From: Pseudomonas donghuensis
GTDB lineage: Bacteria; Pseudomonadota; Gammaproteobacteria; Pseudomonadales; Pseudomonadaceae
Assembly (NCBI RefSeq): GCF_000259195.1
Contig: NZ_JH650761.1
Coordinates: 1 to 40,123 of the forward strand
DNA length: 40,123 nt
Reading direction: 5' to 3'
How positions within the stretch are numbered: the first letter of the stretch is position 1; every line of letters begins with the position of its first letter. Of this stretch, positions 1 to 8,725 are shown one piece after another. Position numbers and translations under genes: made by a program. The notes beneath the pieces were generated by a model. It had not been told where the DNA came from and searched no databases. It worked only from the letters and a program-made list of their open reading frames with translations.

Positions 1-1790
1 CGGTAGTCACTGGGTTACCCGCAGTGTCCAGCTTCTCGTAGTTGCCACCGGTGGTGCCGGTAATGCTGTTGGTCAGGTCCGGATTGGTGGTGTGCACGTT
101 GTTCGGCGCAACGAACTCAACCGAGCCAGTGCTCTGGCCAACCGGAATAGTGATCTGCTGACCGTTGGCCAGGTTGATCACCAACGCAGAACCGGTAACC
201 GGCGCAGTGACCGAAGCGGTGTAGGTGACGACGCCACCTTCGGCAACGCTGCTGTTCGCAGTCAAGGTGACAGTCGAAGTATCGATGGTGTCCGTCACTT
301 GAGTAACGGCCGGAGTGCCATCTACTGCAACTTTCTCGAAATCACCGCCCGTAGTGCCAGTGACGGTCACGCTCACTTCACCGGCATCGATGTAGACGTC
401 ATCGGCAGGCGCTGCGACGGTAATGCTGCCTTCGGTTTGGCCCGCGGCGATGGTGATCACTTCACCATTGCTCAGGGTGACTTTCATTTCGGTACCGGCC
501 GGGTTGGTCAGCGTTGCGGTATAAACAATCGAACCGCCTTCTGCGACCGAACCAGTGGCCGTCAGTTTCAGGCCAGTAGTGTCATCGGTACCTGGACCGT
601 CGGTGACGGTGGTCACTGGGTTACCCGCAGTGTCCAGCTTCTCGTAGTTGCCGCCGGAAGTGCCGGTGATGCTGTTGGTCAGGTCCGGGTTGGTGGTGTG
701 CACATTGTTCGGCGCAACGAACTCGACCGAGCCAGTGCTTTGGCCGACCGGAATAGTGATCTGCTGACCATTGGCCAGGGTAATAACCAGCGCAGAACCG
801 GTGACTGGCGCAGTGACCGAAGCGGTGTAGGTCACCACACCACCTTCGGCAACGCTGCTATTGGCCGTCAGGGTGACGGTCGACGTATCGATGGTGTCAG
901 TAACTTCAGTCACTGCCGGCTGATTGCTGACCACCAGGTTCTCGAAGTTGCCGCCATCGACTTTGTCGATGCTCACGCTGACGTTGCCGGCATCGACATA
1001 CACGTCATCGCTTGGCGCAGGCACGGTGACGCTGCCTTCGGTCTGGCCTGCGGCAATGGTGATCACCGCGCCGTTGCTCAGGGTCACGGTCACTGGTGTG
1101 CCGGCCGGGTTGGTCAGGGTCGCGGTGTAGATGATCGAGCCGCCTTCGGCCACGGTACCGGTGGCGTTCAGGCTCAGGCCGGTGTCATCGATCGAGTCGG
1201 TAATGGTGGTGACCGCCGGGTTCGGGTTCGGTACCAGGTTCTCGAAGTTGCCGCCCGTGGCGCCAGTGATGGTGGTGCTGACGCTGCTGCCGTTGTTGTA
1301 GACGTCGTTCGCTGGCGTCTGCACGTCAACGGTACCGGTGCTCTGGCCGGCGCCGATGGTGATAGTGCTGCCGTTGGACAGGGTGACGGTCACCGGCGTC
1401 TGCGCCGGATTGGTCAGGGTAGCGGTGTAGGTGATCACGCCGCCTTCGGTGACACTCGGGTTGGCGGTCAGGGTGACTGTGGTGGTGTCGATGGTGTCGG
1501 TGATCTGGGTCACCGCCGGGGTGGTGTCCGGGGTGACGATCAGGCCCGCGCCGCCGGTGGTGCCGGTGATGGTCGTGGAGATCTCACTGCTGTCCAGGTA
1601 CACGGTATCGTTCGGCGGGATGGTCACGCTGACGCTGCCGGTGGTCTGCCCGGCGTTGATGACGATGACCTGGCCATTGGACAGGGTCACGGTCAGGTCG
1701 GTCAGCGGTGGCTGGCCCAGGGTGGCGGTGTAGATGATCACGCCACCGGCCTCGGTGATCGACGGCGTGGCGCTCAGGGTCAGGCCGGAC
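1..1790 (-). repeat. Tandem ~300-bp repeats of lapA (at least five units)
   Basis: The adhesin coding sequence consists here of units of about 293-306 bp, each giving ~100 residues. Unit boundaries show as recurring 'gtcggtgat/ggtggtcactg' blocks near 1787, 1494, 1194, 894, 597 and 290. A higher-order period is visible: the sequence at position 1 recurs almost unchanged at 607 (606 bp, two units), while units nearer the 5' end of the gene have diverged more. This is the usual pattern of gene conversion and unequal crossing-over in giant adhesin repeats. Confidence 0.85.
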
Positions 1791-2314
1791 TCGCGGGTAG
1801 GCGTGGTGGTTGCCGGGTTGTTGGCATCGTCCAGGCCGCCCAGCTCCTGGGTGGCGGCGCCGGTGGCAAAGCCGATAGGGCCGGTCGGGAAGCCAATGGT
1901 CGGGTCGACCGAGCCTGCGGTGGCATCGAGCATGACGAAGCTGTGGCCACCACCGGCCGCGCCGCCGCTACCTGCGGCAGTCGGGCCGGCTGCGGTGGCT
2001 TCAAGTTCGGTAGTCGGGTCAGCACCGGCGGCGATGGCCTGTTGCAGCTCTTCGACCGAAGGCGCTGCCTGAGCGGTGGCAGCCGCCAGGTCAGTGCTGC
2101 TGTCCGGGGTGTCGGCACTCCACTGAGTATCACGGCCCAGGTCCAGGCTGCGGCCATCGGCCAATTCCAGGGTGACGGCACCGGCCAGGCCGGTGAGTAC
2201 CTGCTCGCCAGCGAACAGGCGGTCACCTTCGATGAGTACACGTTGAATCCCTTCTGGGGATACGGCGATTACTTGGCCAACAATGCTTTTGACGATGGCA
2301 ACAACACTGCTCAT
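1..2314 (-). CDS. lapA: LapA-type giant biofilm adhesin, N-terminal part (truncated by window edge)
   Basis: Large surface adhesin that anchors cells irreversibly to surfaces; only the first ~771 residues lie in the window and no stop is reached. It opens MSSVVAIVKSIVGQVIAVSP, the conserved LapA retention module (about residues 1-125) that plugs the outer-membrane pore LapE and holds the adhesin on the cell. A TAAG motif at residues 107-110, repeated at 112-115, matches the site cut by the periplasmic protease LapG when c-di-GMP is low. A Gly/Ala linker and then ~100-residue Ig-like repeats follow. The ATG at 2314 has GGAG about 8 nt upstream (2321-2324). It is divergent from lapEBC, which exports it. 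The calcium-binding RTX repeats and C-terminal secretion signal expected of the family would lie beyond the left edge, as would lapD/lapG if present. Confidence 0.95.
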   Translation of the reverse strand, partial: MSSVVAIVKSIVGQVIAVSPEGIQRVLIEGDRLFAGEQVLTGLAGAVTLELADGRSLDLGRDTQWSADTPDSSTDLAAATAQAAPSVEELQQAIAAGADPTTELEATAAGPTAAGSGGAAGGGHSFVMLDATAGSVDPTIGFPTGPIGFATGAATQELGGLDDANNPATTTPTRESGLTLSATPSITEAGGVIIYTATLGQPPLTDLTVTLSNGQVIVINAGQTTGSVSVTIPPNDTVYLDSSEISTTITGTTGGAGLIVTPDTTPAVTQITDTIDTTTVTLTANPSVTEGGVITYTATLTNPAQTPVTVTLSNGSTITIGAGQSTGTVDVQTPANDVYNNGSSVSTTITGATGGNFENLVPNPNPAVTTITDSIDDTGLSLNATGTVAEGGSIIYTATLTNPAGTPVTVTLSNGAVITIAAGQTEGSVTVPAPSDDVYVDAGNVSVSIDKVDGGNFENLVVSNQPAVTEVTDTIDTSTVTLTANSSVAEGGVVTYTASVTAPVTGSALVITLANGQQITIPVGQSTGSVEFVAPNNVHTTNPDLTNSITGTSGGNYEKLDTAGNPVTTVTDGPGTDDTTGLKLTATGSVAEGGSIVYTATLTNPAGTEMKVTLSNGEVITIAAGQTEGSITVAAPADDVYIDAGEVSVTVTGTTGGDFEKVAVDGTPAVTQVTDTIDTSTVTLTANSSVAEGGVVTYTASVTAPVTGSALVINLANGQQITIPVGQSTGSVEFVAPNNVHTTNPDLTNSITGTTGGNYEKLDTAGNPVTT

Positions 2315-2415
2315 TGGACTCTCCGGACTACCCGTTCAATTTGGCTTCCATGCCAGCAGGCGCTGAATTGCCGCTTCTGATGGAATGTTTCAATAGTGAG
2401 TTCGACGCTTTTGAC

Positions 2416-2429
2416 GTCAATTAATTGTC
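2416..2429. promoter_or_regulatory. Candidate FleQ-binding box near lapA
   Basis: GTCAATTAATTGTC matches the published Pseudomonas FleQ consensus GTCAATAAATTGAC at 12 of 14 positions in either orientation. It lies 102 bp upstream of the lapA start. FleQ is the c-di-GMP-responsive regulator known to control lapA in P. putida, so context and sequence agree. Assignment is by eye only. Confidence 0.5.
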
Positions 2430-2630
2430 GATATCTGTTGGCTATTAAGTTTATGCCAAAGTATTGACCTTCCTGCTGCCATCCTAAACAATCAGCTCTG
2501 TAATGTCACATTGATATTTGAGCGGCTGCCACTCTTCCACCGTACGAACCAAGTACTCCTTCGGAAGTTTCCGACATAAGGTCAATCCGGTTGCCATTTT
2601 CTAATGCAGCAACGATTTCTGCTGTGATTT

Positions 2631-2645
2631 GGGACAAGACGTCCC
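2631..2645 (+). promoter_or_regulatory. Short hairpin just upstream of the lapE start
   Basis: GGGAC-AAGAC-GTCCC is a 5-bp stem with a 5-nt loop, ending 14 nt before the lapE ATG and directly before the weak purine tract tgggaaaaag that must serve as ribosome-binding site. It could modulate lapE translation, but a stem this short may be chance. Confidence 0.25.
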
Positions 2646-2659
2646 TGGGAAAAAGTTAA

Positions 2660-3997
2660 ATGCGCGCGTCACTGTTTACTGCTCTTCCTTTCGTCCTCGC
2701 CACCAGTTTCGTTCAAGCACAGAGCCTGCCAGAGGCCATGCAGAAAGCCCTCGAGGTGCACCCGGAAATTCAGGCCGGGGTTAACAGCCGAATTGCTGCC
2801 GACTACCAACTGCGCGCCGCCAAGGGCGGTTACCTGCCGCGTGTCGATGTGCTGGCCGGTTATGGCCGTGAAGGCACCGACAGCCCGAGCACCGGCAACC
2901 GCTGGGAAACCCTCAACCGCGGTGAGTCGAGTGTGCGTCTGCGGCAGATGGTCTTCGACGGTTTTGCCACCTCGAGCGAAGTCGGCCGCCAGCAAGCCAC
3001 CGTCAACTCCCGTGCCTACTCGCTGCTGGGGGCGTCCGAGCGCACCGCGCTGACCGTTGCCCAGGTCTACCTGGATGTCCTGACCCGTCGCGAGATGGTC
3101 CGCCTGGCAGAAGACAACCTGCGCAGCCACGAACGCATCTACGACCAGATCAAGCTGCGCACCGCCCGTGGCGTCGGCCGCCTGGCTGACCTTGACCAGG
3201 CCGAAGCGCGTCTGGCCCAGGCGCGCAACAACCTGATCACCGAGCAGACCAACCTCGCCGATGCCAAGACCAACTACCTGAGCGTGGTCGGTCAACTGCC
3301 GGACGAGTTAAGCAGCCCTGCGCCGTTTGTCGACCTGTTGCCAGCCAACCTCGACGAAGCCCGTCAGCAGATGGTCGAGAGCAGCCCGATCCTGCGCTCG
3401 GCGGAGTCCGATATCGCAGCAGCGGAGAAACAATACGAAGCGGCAAAGTCTACTTTCTATCCGCGTTTTGATGCAGAACTCGGACGGACGGCCGATAACG
3501 ATCTGGATGGCATGAACGGCCACAACAACGAATGGCAGGCTATGCTGCGCATGAGTTTCAACTTGTACGCCGGCGGCAGTAACAAGGCCGACCTGGAATC
3601 CAAGTCGTACCTGACCAACCAGGCGCTGGACATTCGTAACAATGCCTTGCGCCAGCTCAATGAGGAGCTAGGCCTGGCATGGAATGCTATGGATAACGCC
3701 AATGCGCAGTTGCCGATCGCCCAGCAATACGTCGATCACAGCAACAGTGTGCGCACCGCCTACCAGAAGCAGTTCAGCCTGGGCGAACGTACCTTGCTAG
3801 ACTTGCTCGACAGCGAGAACGAACTCTTCACCGCGCAGCGTCGGCTGACCGAAGTGAAGAACATCCAGCTGTTTACTCAGTACCGAATCAAAGCGACCAT
3901 TGGTCAGCTGCTCAAGAGCCAGGGTGTTGTCGCACCGATGGCCACCGTGGTGCAGAACGACCTTAAACCGAAAGTGAACCTGCCAGGCATGAACTGA
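2660..3997 (+). CDS. lapE: LapE, TolC-family outer-membrane channel for LapA secretion
   Basis: Outer-membrane component of the type I secretion system that exports LapA and in which the LapA retention module stays lodged. The 445-residue protein has a signal peptide (MRASLFTALPFVLATSFVQA, cleavage expected after residue 20) and two internally similar OEP halves rich in Ala/Gln/Leu helices. Examples are the AEARLAQARNNL stretch in the first half and SENELFTAQRRL in the second, typical of TolC coiled coils. Its length fits the family. It is divergent from lapA and heads lapE-lapB-lapC, with lapB 42 bp downstream. The start ATG has only a weak purine tract upstream, but the signal peptide starts cleanly there. 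Confidence 0.93.
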   Translation: MRASLFTALPFVLATSFVQAQSLPEAMQKALEVHPEIQAGVNSRIAADYQLRAAKGGYLPRVDVLAGYGREGTDSPSTGNRWETLNRGESSVRLRQMVFDGFATSSEVGRQQATVNSRAYSLLGASERTALTVAQVYLDVLTRREMVRLAEDNLRSHERIYDQIKLRTARGVGRLADLDQAEARLAQARNNLITEQTNLADAKTNYLSVVGQLPDELSSPAPFVDLLPANLDEARQQMVESSPILRSAESDIAAAEKQYEAAKSTFYPRFDAELGRTADNDLDGMNGHNNEWQAMLRMSFNLYAGGSNKADLESKSYLTNQALDIRNNALRQLNEELGLAWNAMDNANAQLPIAQQYVDHSNSVRTAYQKQFSLGERTLLDLLDSENELFTAQRRLTEVKNIQLFTQYRIKATIGQLLKSQGVVAPMATVVQNDLKPKVNLPGMN

Positions 3998-4039
3998 GGT
4001 TCACTGTCATAGCCAACCGCAACCGTTAAGAGAGCCCGC

Positions 4040-6196
4040 GTGGAATCAGAAGTCAGTCGAGTCCAGCTCAGCCATGATCCCCGCAGTCAGCACGACGACC
4101 CGCTGCTGGACAGCCTGCTGTCTCTCTGCGTGCTGCACCAGAAGCCCGCCAGCCGGGCCATGCTGACCACCGGCCTGCCGTTGCCGGCCCAGCGCCTGAG
4201 CCCGGAGCTGCTGCCACGTGCGGCAGCCCGTGCCGGCCTGCAGGGCCGCTTGCTGCAACGCAAGCTGGAGCAGATCCCGAGCATTGCCATGCCGGCCATG
4301 CTCCTGCTCAAGGACGGTCGCAGCACGGTGTTGCTGGGGTGGGAGAACGACGACACCGCGCGCCTGTTGCTCAGCGAGAGCGACGGCGGCGAGGTTCATG
4401 TCAGCCGCGAAGCCCTGCAGAGCGACTACAGTGGTCGGGTGTTCTTCGCCCAGCCGCAGCACAAGTTCGACGTCAATCACGGCAACCTGATCCCGCGGGC
4501 GCGCTCCTGGTTCCGTGACACCCTCAAGCGCAGCCGCTGGCTGTACATCGACGCCATCGCCGCAAGCCTGGTAATCAACCTGATCGCCCTGGCCGCGCCG
4601 CTGTTCGTGATGAACGTCTACGACCGCGTGGTGCCCAACCAGGCCACCTCGACCCTTTGGGTCCTGGCCCTGGGTATCTCCGGCGCCTACATCTTCGACC
4701 TGATCCTCAAGGGCCTGCGCAGCTTGTGCCTGGACCTGGCCGGGAAGAAGACCGACCTGATCATCTCCGCCACGCTGTTCGAGCGCATCGTTGGCATGGC
4801 CATGAAATACCGGCCGGCAAGGGTCGGCAGCTTTGCCCAGAACATCCATGAATTCCAGGGCCTGCGCGACTTCCTCGCCTCGTTGACCCTGACCAGCCTG
4901 ATCGACCTGCCGTTCACCCTGTTGATCCTGCTGGTGATCGCCATCATTGGCGGGCACCTGGTGTGGATTCCAATCATCGCCTTTCCGCTGGCCCTGGGCA
5001 TCGGTTATGCCCTGCAGAAACCGCTGGTGGCGACCCTTGAACGGACCATGGCGCTGGCCTCCGAGCGCCAGTCGAGCCTGATCGAGACCCTCGCCGGGCT
5101 CGATGCGGTCAAGGTCAACAACGCCGAAAGCGAACGCCAGTACATGTGGGAGCAGACCATCGGCACCCTCAGCCGCCTCGAGCTGCGGGTCAAGGTGCTC
5201 TCTGGCCTGGCAATGAACATCACCCTGCTGATCCAGCAACTGGCAGGCGTGGCGCTGATCTGCGCCGGCGTCTACCAGATCATGGCTGGCAACCTCAGCA
5301 TGGGCGGCCTGATCGCCTGCTACATGCTCAGTGGCCGCGCCCTCGGCCCGCTGGGCCAGCTTTCCGGCCTGCTGACCCGTTACCAGCAAGCCAAGGTCAC
5401 CATGGTCTCCACCGACCAGATGATGGAGCTGCCGCAAGAGCGCAACTTCGAAGAACGCCCGCTGAGCCGTCAGGTGCTGCAGGGCGCCATCGAGTTCCGT
5501 GGCGTCGATTTCACCTACCCGAACCAGCAGAACCTGGCGCTCAAGGGCGTCAATGTGGCGATCCGCCCCGGCGAGAAAATCGGCATCATCGGCCGCAGCG
5601 GCTCGGGCAAGAGCTCGCTGGCCAAGTTGATCGTCGGTCTCTACGAAGCCGATGCCGGCTCCTTGCTGGTCGATGGCGTGGACATCCGCCAGATCGACGT
5701 CAGCGAACTGCGCCACAACATCGGCTACGTGCCCCAGGATATCCAGCTGCTGGCCGGTACCCTGCGTGACAACCTGGTCAGCGGTGCCCGCTACGTGGAG
5801 GACGAAATGGTCCTGCAGGCTGCCGAGTTGTCCGGGGTGCATGAGTTCGCCCGGCTGCACCCGCAAGGTTATGAGCTGCAGGTCGGCGAGCGTGGCCAGA
5901 ACCTGTCCGGTGGCCAGCGGCAGAACGTCGCCCTTGGCCGCGCCTTGCTGCTCAACCCGCAGATCCTGCTGCTCGACGAGCCGACCAGCGCCATGGACAA
6001 CACCGGTGAAGAACGCCTCAAGCAACGCCTGCAAGCGGTCATCGAGAACAAGACCGTGGTCCTGGTGACTCACCGGGCCTCGCTGTTGTCACTGGTCGAC
6101 CGCCTGATCGTTGTCGATCGCGGGCAGATAGTCGCGGATGGCCCGAAAGCCGCCGTCATGGATGCGCTGAAGAAGGGGCAGATCAGTGTTGCTTAA
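4040..6196 (+). CDS. lapB: LapB, type I secretion ABC transporter (ATPase/permease) for LapA
   Basis: Inner-membrane ABC exporter that energises LapA secretion. The 718-residue protein has three parts. First, an N-terminal C39-peptidase-like domain (about 20-140) without the DCGxAC catalytic motif, so it is the non-cleaving substrate-docking type. Second, a six-helix transmembrane domain (about 165-450). Third, a nucleotide-binding domain with Walker A GRSGSGKSS near residue 517, signature LSGGQ near 622, Walker B ILLLDEPTSA near 641 and H-loop VTHR. The start is GTG at 4040, 42 bp after lapE, in the first open position after the upstream stop. It overlaps lapC by 11 bp, suggesting translational coupling. 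Confidence 0.94.
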   Translation: MESEVSRVQLSHDPRSQHDDPLLDSLLSLCVLHQKPASRAMLTTGLPLPAQRLSPELLPRAAARAGLQGRLLQRKLEQIPSIAMPAMLLLKDGRSTVLLGWENDDTARLLLSESDGGEVHVSREALQSDYSGRVFFAQPQHKFDVNHGNLIPRARSWFRDTLKRSRWLYIDAIAASLVINLIALAAPLFVMNVYDRVVPNQATSTLWVLALGISGAYIFDLILKGLRSLCLDLAGKKTDLIISATLFERIVGMAMKYRPARVGSFAQNIHEFQGLRDFLASLTLTSLIDLPFTLLILLVIAIIGGHLVWIPIIAFPLALGIGYALQKPLVATLERTMALASERQSSLIETLAGLDAVKVNNAESERQYMWEQTIGTLSRLELRVKVLSGLAMNITLLIQQLAGVALICAGVYQIMAGNLSMGGLIACYMLSGRALGPLGQLSGLLTRYQQAKVTMVSTDQMMELPQERNFEERPLSRQVLQGAIEFRGVDFTYPNQQNLALKGVNVAIRPGEKIGIIGRSGSGKSSLAKLIVGLYEADAGSLLVDGVDIRQIDVSELRHNIGYVPQDIQLLAGTLRDNLVSGARYVEDEMVLQAAELSGVHEFARLHPQGYELQVGERGQNLSGGQRQNVALGRALLLNPQILLLDEPTSAMDNTGEERLKQRLQAVIENKTVVLVTHRASLLSLVDRLIVVDRGQIVADGPKAAVMDALKKGQISVA

Positions 6197-7559
6197 GTTG
6201 GATATGGGCCAGATCAAGGACAGCCTGCGCAAGTACTTCAAGGGTTCCGAGTCGCTCAGCGGGCAACCGTTGCCGGAGGTCAACAAGGCACTGATCGAAG
6301 ATGCCCCGCGCATCGTGCGCCTGACCATCTGGGGGGTGCTTGGCTTCTTCCTGTTCATGGGCCTCTGGGCCAACTTCGCCATTATCGACGAAGTGACCCG
6401 TGGCGAAGGCAAGGCGATCCCGTCGTCCAAACTGCAGAAAATCCAGAACCTGGAAGGCGGTATTGTCGCGCAGATCTACGCCAAAGAAGGCGAGATCGTC
6501 GAAGTGGGCGACCCGTTGCTGCGCCTGGACGACACCCGCTTTGTTTCCAACGTCGGTGAGACCGAGGCGGACCGCCTGGCCATGGCCCTGCGCGTCGAAC
6601 GCCTGAGCGCCGAGGTCGAAGACCGGCCGCTGAAGATCGACGCCGAAATCCGCAAGGCCGCGCCGAGCCAGGCCGCCAACGAAGAATCCCTGTACCAGAG
6701 CCGCCGCCAGCAGTTGCAGGACGAGATCGGCGGCCTGCAGGAGCAACTGGTGCAGCGTCAGCAGGAACTGCGCGAGTTCAGCTCCAAGCAGGGCCAGTAC
6801 CGCAACAGCCTGCAGCTGTTGCGCCAGGAGATCAGCATGTCCGAGCCGCTGGTGGCCCAGGGCGCGATCTCCCAGGTGGAAGTGCTGCGCCTCAAGCGTG
6901 CCGAAGTGGAGAACCGTGGCCAGCTGGACGCCACCTCGCTGGCGATTCCGCGCGCCGAATCGGCGATCAAGGAAGTCGAGCGCAAGATCGACGAGACCCG
7001 CGGCAAGTTTCGCAGCGAAGCCCTGACCCAACTCAACGAGGCGCGCACCGACCTGAGCAAGGCCCAGGCCACCGGCAAGGCCCTGGACGACCGGGTCAAC
7101 CGTACCCTGGTGACCTCGCCGGTGCGCGGTATCGTCAAGCAGCTGCTGGTCAACACCGTGGGTGGGGTGATCCAGCCGGGCAGCGACCTGGTCGAGATCG
7201 TCCCGCTGGATGACACCTTGCTGGTCGAAGCGCGCATCCGCCCGCAAGACATCGCCTTCCTGCACCCGGGGCAGGAGGCGATGGTCAAGTTCACCGCCTA
7301 TGACTTCACCATCTACGGCGGCTTGAAAGCCAAGCTCGAACAGATCGGTGCCGACACCATCACCGACGAAGACAAGAACACCTTCTACGTGATCAAGCTG
7401 CGCACCGAGCGCAGCCACCTGGGGACCGACGACAAGCCGCTGTTGATCATCCCGGGGATGGTCGCTTCGGTGGATATCATCACCGGCAAGAAGAGCGTAT
7501 TGAGCTACTTGCTCAAGCCGATCATCCGCGCGCGTGCCGAAGCGCTGCGCGAGCGCTAA
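6186..7559 (+). CDS. lapC: LapC, HlyD-family membrane-fusion protein for LapA secretion
   Basis: Periplasmic adaptor linking LapB to LapE. The 457-residue protein has one N-terminal membrane segment (about residues 43-66, IVRLTIWGVLGFFLFMGLWA), then a lipoyl/barrel-sandwich half motif around GIVAQIYAKEGEIVEVGDPL. A long coiled coil (about 120-300) follows, then the second barrel part (VTSPVRGIVKQLLVNTVGG) and the HlyD C-terminal domain. The GTG at 6186 overlaps the lapB stop by 11 bp; an ATG six codons in (6204) is an alternative start. It ends just before a REP-type inverted repeat that probably closes the operon. Confidence 0.93.
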   Translation: MLLKLDMGQIKDSLRKYFKGSESLSGQPLPEVNKALIEDAPRIVRLTIWGVLGFFLFMGLWANFAIIDEVTRGEGKAIPSSKLQKIQNLEGGIVAQIYAKEGEIVEVGDPLLRLDDTRFVSNVGETEADRLAMALRVERLSAEVEDRPLKIDAEIRKAAPSQAANEESLYQSRRQQLQDEIGGLQEQLVQRQQELREFSSKQGQYRNSLQLLRQEISMSEPLVAQGAISQVEVLRLKRAEVENRGQLDATSLAIPRAESAIKEVERKIDETRGKFRSEALTQLNEARTDLSKAQATGKALDDRVNRTLVTSPVRGIVKQLLVNTVGGVIQPGSDLVEIVPLDDTLLVEARIRPQDIAFLHPGQEAMVKFTAYDFTIYGGLKAKLEQIGADTITDEDKNTFYVIKLRTERSHLGTDDKPLLIIPGMVASVDIITGKKSVLSYLLKPIIRARAEALRER

Positions 7560-7563
7560 AAGC

Positions 7564-7620
7564 ATCGCTGGCAAGCCAGCTCCCACAGTTGGACTTTGTG
7601 GGAGCTGGCTTGCCAGCGAT
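7564..7620. repeat. Paired REP element (24-bp perfect inverted arms) after lapC
   Basis: Perfect 24-bp arms (7564-7587 and 7597-7620) around a 9-nt loop; the core is gctggcaagccagctccc. It lies 4 bp past the lapC stop. Related copies occur near 18.66, 31.43 and 40.10 kb. REP pairs of this kind are scattered between Pseudomonas genes and can act as transcript ends; no T-tract follows this one. Confidence 0.85.
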
Positions 7621-7654
7621 GAGGCCCTTAAGCTCACCATATGCTTATGCGCTA

Positions 7655-7690
7655 AAGATATTTAAATTCTTTCTCTTATGACTTTATAGT
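7655..7690 (+). promoter_or_regulatory. AT-rich candidate promoter region of the organosulfur cluster
   Basis: A clearly AT-rich patch (tttaaattctttctcttatg...) about 120-150 bp upstream of the dioxygenase gene in an otherwise GC-rich gap. It shares the octamer AAATTCTT with the region before oscA, another sulfur gene. Both could be CysB-type control regions, but this is inference from a short match. Confidence 0.3.
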
Positions 7691-7807
7691 CACTCCCCTG
7701 CGTACCTGCCGACCAATCGGCGCGCCGCACGACCGAACCAACACGGAACACCGTGAGTTTCTGATCGATGCGCGCACCATTGGGCGCGCTCTGCGTGGGA
7801 GTGAATC

Positions 7808-8707
7808 ATGTCAGCGGCCTCTAACGCCTTGTCGTCCATCGACAGTGCACAGCAGCAAGCCTTCGAAATCCTGCCGTTCAGTGGTGCCGTCGGCGCCGAG
7901 ATCATCGGCCTGGACCTGACCCGAGCAGTCAGCGCCGAGGACTTCACCCGGATCCACCGGGCCCATCTCGACCACCACGTGCTGGTGTTTCGCGACCAGC
8001 GCATTACCCCCGAACAACAGATCGCCTTCAGCCGCCGCTTCGGTGTGCTGCAGATTCACGTGCTCAAGCAGTTTTTGCTCCGCGGCCACCCGGAAATCCT
8101 GATCGTCTCCAACATCATCGAGAACGGGCAGAACATCGGCCTGGGCGATGCTGGCAAGTTCTGGCACTCGGACCTGTCGTACAAGGAACTGCCAAGCCTG
8201 GGCTCGATGCTGCATGCCCAGGAGCTGCCCCGCGAAGGCGGCGACACGTTGTTCGCCGATATGCACAAGGCCTGGGACGGCCTGCCCGAAGCCCTGCGCA
8301 AAGCCGTTGAAGGCCGCAGCGCCGCGCATTCCTATACCGCCCGCTACAGCGAGAGCAAGTTCGCAGGCAACTGGCGCCCGACCCTGACCGCCGAGCAACT
8401 GGCGCAGGTTCAGGAAGTCATTCACCCGGTCGTGCGCACCCACCCGGAAAACGGCCGCAAGGCGCTGTTCGTCAGCGAAGGCTTCACCACCCGCATCGTT
8501 GGCCTGCCCGAAGACGAAAGCCGGCAGCTCCTTGCCGAGCTCTACGCCCACAGCGTGCTCGAGCAGAACATCTACCGCCACCAATGGCAGCCCCATGACC
8601 TGGTGTTCTGGGACAACCGCTCGTTGATTCACCTGGCCAGCGGCTGCCCTGCGCACCTGCGCCGCAAGCTGTACCGCACCACCATCCAGGGCGATGCCCC
8701 GTTCTGA
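7808..8707 (+). CDS. TauD/AtsK-family Fe(II)/2-oxoglutarate dioxygenase
   Basis: Cytoplasmic oxygenase of 299 residues that would release sulfite or sulfate from a sulfonate or alkyl sulfate while converting 2-oxoglutarate to succinate. Iron ligands fit the family: H120 and D122 (FWHSD) and distal H275 (WDNRSLIH). Arg290 (KLYRTTIQG) sits 15 residues after the distal His, as does the 2-oxoglutarate-binding Arg of TauD. The ATG at 7808 has gggag upstream. It heads a run with a three-part ABC importer and no monooxygenase (SsuD) or reductase (SsuE), so it is the only catabolic enzyme of the cluster. Substrate cannot be read from sequence; taurine, other sulfonates and alkyl sulfates are all possible. 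Confidence 0.88.
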   Translation: MSAASNALSSIDSAQQQAFEILPFSGAVGAEIIGLDLTRAVSAEDFTRIHRAHLDHHVLVFRDQRITPEQQIAFSRRFGVLQIHVLKQFLLRGHPEILIVSNIIENGQNIGLGDAGKFWHSDLSYKELPSLGSMLHAQELPREGGDTLFADMHKAWDGLPEALRKAVEGRSAAHSYTARYSESKFAGNWRPTLTAEQLAQVQEVIHPVVRTHPENGRKALFVSEGFTTRIVGLPEDESRQLLAELYAHSVLEQNIYRHQWQPHDLVFWDNRSLIHLASGCPAHLRRKLYRTTIQGDAPF

Positions 8708-8725
8708 TCTTTCGAGGAGTACAGC

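Larger units (their letters stand above)
2315..2659. other. lapA-lapE divergent intergenic region
   Basis: This 345-bp gap holds the control regions of lapA (leftward) and lapEBC (rightward). It is clearly more AT-rich than the flanking genes. I see no convincing small gene. It contains a perfect 10-bp palindrome TTGACGTCAA (2411-2420) overlapping a FleQ-like box, and a short hairpin just before lapE, both listed separately. No -35/-10 pair stands out enough to be called. Confidence 0.7.

Noticed and set aside
1..1790. Tandem repeats as a possible CRISPR or satellite array
   Set aside because: Units are ~300 bp, in frame and code for adhesin repeats; there are no short direct repeats with unique spacers.
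92..2380. Very long open frame on the plus strand opposite lapA (762 codons)
   Set aside because: It is antisense to the lapA repeats. The minus-strand product has the LapA retention module and ordered repeats, whereas the plus product is a Gly/Asp/Arg-rich low-complexity shadow.
4046..6073. 675-codon minus-strand frame opposite lapB
   Set aside because: Shadow of a GC-rich gene: His/Gln/Asp-rich product without domains, while lapB in the other strand has all ABC motifs.
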